Positions 58,271 to 64,000 of a DNA stretch of 64,000 nucleotides are shown here, piece after piece (positions within the stretch are counted from its first letter, which is position 1; the number at the start of each line of letters is the position of its first letter). The stretch is from Hymenopellis radicata (Eukaryota; Basidiomycota; Agaricomycetes; Agaricales; Physalacriaceae), in contig JADNRX010000173.1 of assembly GCA_015501595.1 (NCBI GenBank), positions 1 to 64,000 on the forward strand, in the 5' to 3' direction. The notes under the pieces were generated by a model. It was not told the origin of the DNA. It saw nothing but the letters and a program-made list of their open reading frames with translations, and searched no databases. Position numbers and translations under genes: made by a program.

Positions 58271-58910
58271 ATGCTCTTCCCCGTCTCTCTCTTCGTTCTC
58301 GCAGGAGGTACGACGATGTCCTACCAAGCGTTGTAGTACTCATGTCTACCCAGCCTTGTCCGCTGCCGCATCCCCCAGCATAAACATGCACCTCCCCGCC
58401 CGCGAACTTCTTTCGCAGCCTTTAGTCCCTCGCCAGAGCAATACGTCTGGTATCAGTGGCACCTCCGCCGATATTCCCGCTGAATGTAAGGACGAGTGCA
58501 CCGTTATCGACGAGTTTTACGTCAGTACACCCACATCATTGCCCCACTGAACTGACCGATTCAATGATGTATAGGCCTGCCAGAACTCAACCGACACGAC
58601 ATGTGCATGCAGCAACGACAAGGCGTCAAGATACGCCGACTGTCTGAGCTGTGCGCTCACCCAAGTTGACAACTCGACGGACAACCAGTACTACCTCGGC
58701 CAGAATGGCTATGATCGTATGTTCCTTTTCCTCAATCGCGATCACAACATCACTGATCCTCGCGTTGCAGTCTATCAATCTGCGTGCAAAGTCCTTGGGG
58801 TTACCATCGACGACCACACCATTTCGGCGAACAAGGACGGTGCTGTGAGGATAGGTGTTTCCGTTGGTGCGGTCGCTGCTGTGGCGCTCGCCCTCGGAGC
58901 AATGTTATGA
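58271..58910 (+). CDS. secreted GPI-anchor-like cysteine-containing protein
   Basis: ATG 58271 begins a short signal sequence, MLFPVSLFVLAG, interrupted by an intron, then ALSAAASPSINMHLPARELL. The mature part has CKDECTVIDEFY, CQNSTDTTCACSNDKASRYA and DCLSCALTQVDNSTDNQYYL, with paired cysteines and N-glycosylation sites, then YQSACKVLGVTIDD. It ends in a hydrophobic stretch, GVSVGAVAAVALALGAML, that fits a GPI-attachment signal. Three introns are inferred. It is reminiscent of small CFEM-like cell-surface proteins but has fewer cysteines. Function unknown; probably cell-wall or surface. Confidence 0.7.
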
Positions 58911-59439
58911 TTCGATCTCGAGCTTCTATACAACATTCATTTGAGTATTTGTTGAGGACACAAGGCACGTAGGGAAGAAACATCACTTTGGGTAGTATAC
59001 AATGAAATTGTATCCTTCTGTTCGTGGTCAGAAGGGCTGACACCGAATAAAAGTAGTGATAGTGTTCGACAAAAGGCCAGCTGCTTCATATGCGTCTACG
59101 CTTCAAACATAGGGAGCGATATTCTCAACAGATGTGGTCGTAGCATCGCTGGAGACAAGCATCAAGCTGTATCCCTATCACCTATCAACATCAGTATCAA
59201 GCCCAATTCAGAAAGATTAGAATGAGATTTACATGTAGTAGAATCGACCTATACCCCCAGCTTCAATCACAGAAAGGACCTGCGCGAGGTGTTCCGGGTC
59301 CACTGCCCCGCCATGAGCATCCGAGCGCTATATGTCCATGTCCAATGTTACGAAAAGATCAGAGGCAAGGTGAAAACAGCCATCAACAACGTCGACACCC
59401 CAACCGACCTTGTAGCACACTGTTCGTATTCTCCACGAA
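58911..59439. other. 3' flanks of two convergent genes
   Basis: This lies between the GPI-like gene (+) and the arylsulfotransferase-like gene (-). The missing C-terminus of the latter may extend into it, but I could not fix the exons. Confidence 0.4.
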
Positions 59440-60623
59440 CGCACTTTGCCCCATCAAACTGAGCCGACCACAGTATATTCCCGTCAGAGATAGCCAAGGG
59501 TTCTGGCCCCATCTACATGACCATAAATAATAACACACCCAATCAACGTGTTCCCATTATCCTGAAGCTGCACATTACCCTGCCTCTGCGACTGCGACTC
59601 ATACGGCAATCGACCGTCCGAGATGTAAAGCTGAGCTTCAACAGCAAGCCCCCGCGAATAATCTTCATCTGCTAGACTGCAAAACGACGTTAATCGAGAA
59701 CAGACCAGGAGAAAAAGAAACACTTGATGTGCGTCCCAATCCACCTAACATCATGCTGGTCGCCACACTGGCGCCTCCCATTGACCAGATGATATCGCCC
59801 GAGGAGCGTGCGGAAATGAGGTAGTTGCCGCTATCGTCTTTGTTGATGGCTACCATAATGTGAGCTACTCTGAATCGAGAGTGAGCGGGGAGAAACGTAC
59901 GAAGAAATCCCAAGGGTCCGCCGTGCTCGGTGGAGTTCCAAGCCCACATTCAATGCGTTGCCTGCGCATCTCTGAAATGAGGCACGGAGCGGAAGTCCAA
60001 GGGAAGCTTACCGGTGGAAATGTTTAACTCTTGCGCAAATGCATCCTGCAGAGGGCCCGCCATACGAACTGAGGTCGTGCGATATCACTTGGTAAGCAGT
60101 ATCATTGGACGTGAGCTCCACCTACATGGGCGAACTGGTATGCCCAATACATGCTTAAGGACCTTCCCTCATGAAAATGGACAAGCGTTCCATCAGCCGT
60201 ACTACTTCAAATAGCGTCAGTCAAACTACAGAAAGAAACTCACAAACTTCATATGAACCATCCAGCAAGAGATTGTCGTCCACTACCCAGACCAATGCCA
60301 GCCCATACAAGTATATGCGGTTCCCCTTGGTACGCGACGACAGCGTAGCGCCAGACCAAATCATCGAACCGTGCTACGCTCCGCCGCGCTGGTTCCTCGC
60401 ACCCCAAAGAAGATATATCCATCCGTAAGAGTCTGGGTACAGCAAAGTTCCACGCCGCCCTACATAGAAACCGAGAATGAGGTAAATGACGCTTGGAGGC
60501 GTAAACAACGCACGACTGATAAGGACCCTCGCCCTGGTCTCCGTTCGCGTATTCCGAGCTTTCGATGTACACAATGTCAGCAAGTACGCGTGTAATGAGA
60601 AGAGCTGCTATGAAGCAGAACAT
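59440..60623 (-). CDS. arylsulfotransferase (ASST)-like secreted protein
   Basis: A beta-propeller-type protein of the ASST family that is common in fungi; enzymatic activity in fungi is unproven. ATG 60623 gives the signal peptide MFCFIAALLITRVLA and then YIESSEYANGDQGE. Later exons read AYQGEPHILVWAGIGLG, NLLLDGSYE, NDDSGNYLISARSSGDIIWS (a typical ASST strand), LADEDYSRGLAVEAQLYISD, RQGNVQLQDNGNTLIG, SDGNILWSAQFDGAK. Frame changes of one base are needed near 60,290 and near 59,525. The C-terminus beyond about 59,440 is not resolved. Introns are present, and the exon order matches the family. Confidence 0.65.
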
Positions 60624-61674
60624 ATCGAGGTCCGGAAAACTAGCCTATCTCATAATGAAATAGTGAGCCCGCCTGCACTGTTGAGGAGAAATCGGTCGGC
60701 TCAGGATTCGACTGCGAGTTGGAGCTCCGGAGCAGATGAATTGACGAGGCGCGAGCGGGCGATCGGGCGGACGCAAACAAACAGACGAGGTTGCTAACAA
60801 ACCTTGAATGTCGTAGACAAGTGAGTAGTAATACGTTTTCTGAAATTGTCGAGCGCCTTGAAGCCAGAGATGTTTTTGAATTCGTCGAACAGGCAGATCT
60901 ACAGGATATTTGAATTACTAGTGAGAAATTCGATATTTCCAACCAAACTGCGTTGCATGTAGATCTAGAAGTCTTTGTTCAATCAAAAGCGTAGCTTTGG
61001 AAAGGAACGCTCGTACTCGATATCGACATGGCCATTACTGTAAAGGCCTCAGCAGGAGGACTCCCGTATCGTTTGCCATTCCTGGGTAGCAAGATTGGAA
61101 TGAGAACGGAGCAACGCCAACCTCTTTCCATTCGCCACCACCACGAACATCATAAACTCGGACGGACGCTGTACTGTTCCGTGTTCGAAGCAAGCGAAAT
61201 AGCTGTTACCGCGAGGTTGCATAGTACCCTAAGAGAGAGAAGGAATCAACACTCGAAAGACTAGACGATTCCTATGGAAGCTGACCTATCGTCATTGATG
61301 GCCAAGGTACGTCGTACGTTTGAGCAAAGAACACCTCAGCACAATAGAAAAAGTCGTCATCTTTCAACAAATGTGTTCATCTAAATTTTGAACAGTCAGT
61401 TTGAAGGACAACGCTTTGCATGGGTTACTTACAGAACAGTTGCGTGTTGGTAGTGGGGGGGGGGGGGGGCGGAAGTGCGGTGGACACCCTTGAGGACCGC
61501 ATCGTGAGGGGCGAATGGTGAGGCATAAGATGATTAGAGTTCGAAGGGAAGAGGGCGGGATTAACTTTTGAACGTCTAGAATGTCGCGATACGCTGCGAG
61601 CATTATGATGGGCCGCGTCTATCTCTAAAGAGGTCTTGGGGAAGCCGACGAGGTAATGTAGATGGTCCGGTTGA
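60624..61674. other. intergenic with one exon-like block and a long G run
   Basis: On the minus strand at about 61,085-61,190 a block reads VRVYDVRGGGEWKEVGVAPF, then SFQSCYPGMANDTGVLLLRP, coding-like but unassigned. A run of about 15 G lies at 61455-61469. No full gene is supported. Confidence 0.4.
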
Positions 61675-62569
61675 TTAGAGTTTGTCTAGACGAGGATTAT
61701 GAACGTATGGCAGCATTAAAAAGCTCCGTCTGAACGGCTGACGGAACACCCATGCGCCCTCTCCAATGATGAGGGAGGAGGGGGGCTCTCGTAATAGTGG
61801 ATGCCCTGGAAAGGGAAGGTCCTGGCTTGAGAATATGCGCGGCGGCGGCGCCTTGAGAAGTTTTCCGATGATTGTCGGTGCATCCTGTGGCGTAACGTAT
61901 CCGAGCCTACATAACGTGAGCTGGAGTGTATGGACAATAGAGGACATGGACGCACCAGTCTCCGTAGGGTAGATTAACACATTCGCAGCATAGCTGTCGC
62001 GTTATCAGCGAGCAGAAGAAAGAAAAGGGATGGAGCGACGCACACATGTCCTCCAACATGCGCGACTTCGGCGACCTTTAATCGACTGGCTGCTGCCCCA
62101 TGAGCCGCAATCTCCTCTCTAAGCGCACGCGCCGTCTCTACGCCGGTTGTCCCGCATCGGCAATCTCGCGCGCCATGGGTGCAGACATATAGGTAGACGT
62201 CCGTATCCTGCGCGTGCTCCGTGTGCGGCGAACGTCTTTCAGCAATACGATCAGCGACGTGTGCGACATTGTTCAGGCTCAACGACGGGATATCAAGCCG
62301 CAAGCCCATGATATAGAACGCTTTCGCAGACACCTCGTCGGACGACGCGTCCCCGTAATAGGCTACATTCACCAGTGCGCCCCAATGTCTGACGGCTGTA
62401 AAGCGGTCTGTAACGGCGTTGTGTGGCGGGAGGGAAGGCTGGATATTGGCTGAGGCGACCGCAGGAAAACGTAGCAGAGATGTGTGGGAATCGTGTTCAG
62501 CAGGTTAGGTCGTTCAGCCTGAGCCGTGTTGCTAAGACGCCTAAAGGCCTGTCGGAGTTGTCCCGCCAT
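61675..62569 (-). CDS. Apd1/Aim32-like thioredoxin-fold [2Fe-2S] protein (sucrase/ferredoxin-like family)
   Basis: A member of the Suc_Fer-like family (PF06999 type), which in yeast includes Apd1 and mitochondrial Aim32 and binds a [2Fe-2S] cluster through Cys and His ligands. ATG 62569 gives MAGQLRQAFRRLSNTAQ, an Arg-rich start compatible with mitochondrial import. Then THLCYVFLRSPQPISSLPSR leads to RHWGALVNVAYYGD. The cluster motifs are CTHGARDCRCGTTG and HVGGH (HxGGH). After two introns come YAANVLIYPTETG and LGYVTPQDAPTIIGKLL, and the tail reaches the stop at 61675. A one-base frame change near 62,395 separates TALQ from RHWGALV. Everything else is intact. Confidence 0.75.
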
Positions 62570-62898
62570 CGCACGCCGTCGCTGTCGTAGTGCCCGTCGT
62601 GGTTAGAAAGCAAAATGATCGAACGGCTTGCTACGCGCGTCAAGACTTGTATGACACTAGTTGCTTACACTTCATTGAACAAAAACTTGTGGAAAGATGT
62701 GCTACAAAATAACAACCACTTCGGTACATAAATACTACCACTACGCCTCAAGCATGTTCACCTGAAAAAGCAGTCAGTTGTAAGATTAAAACCATCAAAA
62801 GCGACCGAAAAAGAGAGTCAGAAAAAGCGGGTCAAAGCCCGAAGGTAGCTGAGATAAGTTTCTGCAGTGCAGGAAAACCCTGCGTAAAGCCAAATGCC
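62570..62898. other. intergenic, promoter side of the Apd1/Aim32-like gene
   Basis: About 330 bp. No gene or site is recognised. Confidence 0.45.
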
Positions 62899-64000
62899 TC
62901 AAACATCATGTATAAAAGGGGAAGAGAAGGACGGACAAAATGGATGGACGCTTACCATGGTGGGTGCGCATCGGAGGATGGCGAAAGGCAAGATGAAAGT
63001 TTGCACACCGCCAAGTCTATAAAAAGGCCTCTCGGCCCGAGTTACCCGGTCGGCAATCTGTGTTCCGCCTGCCAGCCCATCGTCTTCTGTCCTTGAAGCT
63101 GCTCGAGTACTTTTACCATTACGACTCCAGTCAATCGCATATTGCCATGCTCTGACAGGATCGAGCTGGAGATCAACTGCGTTCGCCTCGCGAGGATCGA
63201 TCTTGTTTCCGTGCGTTCAACTGAAGAAATGAGATGTCAGTTTCGATGGGTCGCAAAGGCTATGCAGTACGCACTGTCGAATGCATAGTTGAGCGGCCCT
63301 CTGTGAATAGCGACACTATTGTTAGGGCGACTGTCTGTGACACAGTGACAGCAGATTAGAGCACGTCTTCGACGACATAAATTAAAGGTGAACAGTATAC
63401 CTATCGATATCCGCGACGGCAGAGCGAGCGTGATGTGTCTCTTGCTAGGTGTGATGTATACGCCCAGCAGACCTTCCACAGGTTTCATTGGCTTTGGTTG
63501 CTCGTCGTCGAGAGCAAATGTTCCATCACTGACCCAACTGGGAACAAGACTGGGAATGCGAACGTTGACGGTAACATAATTGTCTGCAATGAGAACGGTC
63601 AGTCGATGGTAGGTTTGACAAGGAATATGCGAACCTCCTGCCCAGAGTACTTAGTTTGAATGGTCCCAGATAAACATGGACAAGGGACGTTCGATCCGGC
63701 GTTGTAACAAACGATGAACCATCCTTGAGGGAAATTGACAGTACAACTTCTATAAAACTGTATCAAGACCTAATGCAGAAGAAGGGAAGGCTTACGGATA
63801 ATTAGGCTCTAAGCCAAAGATGTTGGACTCCGGCCTGCACTCGCGTAACAACGCTGAGGGAAAGTCCAGATCACGCAAAGGAAGCCAACATACCCATCTT
63901 CCGGGAAAGGATTTCTGTCAAGCGTGAGTGAGAAACGTCGTCACCCGATGATCTGCGTAACGTACGACCATTAGTCGCATTGACGACTTGGTCCGTCAAG
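62899..64000 (-). CDS. GH127/DUF1680-type glycoside hydrolase, 3' part (runs off the right edge)
   Basis: Related to beta-L-arabinofuranosidase-type (alpha/alpha)6-barrel enzymes, which remove arabinofuranose or similar sugars from plant glycans; fungal members are often secreted. Minus-strand exons from the right edge read ECRPESNIFGLEPNYP and then CCTVNFPQG, where the CCTVN segment holds the conserved catalytic/metal cysteines. Then come YVTVNVRIPSLVPSWVSDGT, MKPVEGLLGVYITPSKRHIT with LALPSRI, NSVAIHRGPLNYAFDSAY and REANAVDLQLDPVRAWQYAI, and the tail ends near TGA 62899. The 5' half lies beyond 64000. Introns of about 50 nt split these blocks. The last intron or stop is uncertain (GTAAGC after APTM at about 62,957). 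Confidence 0.75.

Overview
The window is nuclear DNA of a filamentous basidiomycete, most likely a mushroom-forming agaricomycete. Protein genes are broken by many short GT-AG introns of about 45-60 nt. Several families are typical of Agaricomycetes: DUF6534 membrane proteins, DUF6593, MYND and F-box singletons, UbiA-like proteins and BCS1-like AAA proteins. The genes read as independent units on both strands, with no single biosynthetic cluster.

Left part (1-15,264): a WrbA-type quinone reductase (546-1307, -), two tandem APH-like kinase paralogs (2832-4226 and 4587-5972, -), a 776-bp unit present as two head-to-tail copies (6096-7655), a MYND zinc-finger gene (7859-9773, +), an F-box gene (10657-11794, -) and a membrane-anchored alpha/beta hydrolase (13313-14743, -).

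Middle (15,265-42,183): a 9.2-kb Ty3/gypsy LTR retrotransposon (15265-24458) carries an extra 353-residue ORF between integrase and the 3' LTR, with near-identical LTRs but many frameshifts. A disrupted gene tail follows, then an intact multi-exon GMC oxidoreductase (25828-28404, -). A 4.6-kb TA-flanked DNA transposon (28814-33394) encodes one spliced protein in which a Ulp1/SENP-like cysteine protease is fused to a pogo/CENP-B-type DDE transposase. After it come a 1.13-kb non-autonomous hAT-like element with an 8-bp target duplication (34872-36000), a decayed BCS1-like AAA gene with an antisense exon fragment inside it (36316-38442, +) and a UbiA-like gene (41211-42183, +). An 81-bp sequence that starts with an ATG is repeated in inverted orientation at 33418-33498 and 40935-41015.

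Right part (42,184-64,000): a DUF6534 seven-TM gene (-), a secreted Cys-rich protein (+), a cytochrome P450 (+), a large N-myristoylable RING-H2 E3 ligase gene (-), DUF6593 (+), a P-loop kinase of the FlaR/adenylate-kinase-like type (-), a secreted GPI-anchor-like protein (+), an arylsulfotransferase-like gene (-), an Apd1/Aim32-like thioredoxin-fold Fe-S protein (-) and the 3' part of a GH127/DUF1680 glycoside hydrolase that runs off the right edge (-).

Single-base frame breaks recur inside otherwise well-conserved genes and in the retrotransposon, with almost no in-frame stop mutations. Uncorrected assembly indels therefore have to be excluded before these loci are called pseudogenes. The most interesting item is the protease-transposase fusion element. 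All exon boundaries were read by eye, and gene identities rest on motif recognition, not database searches.
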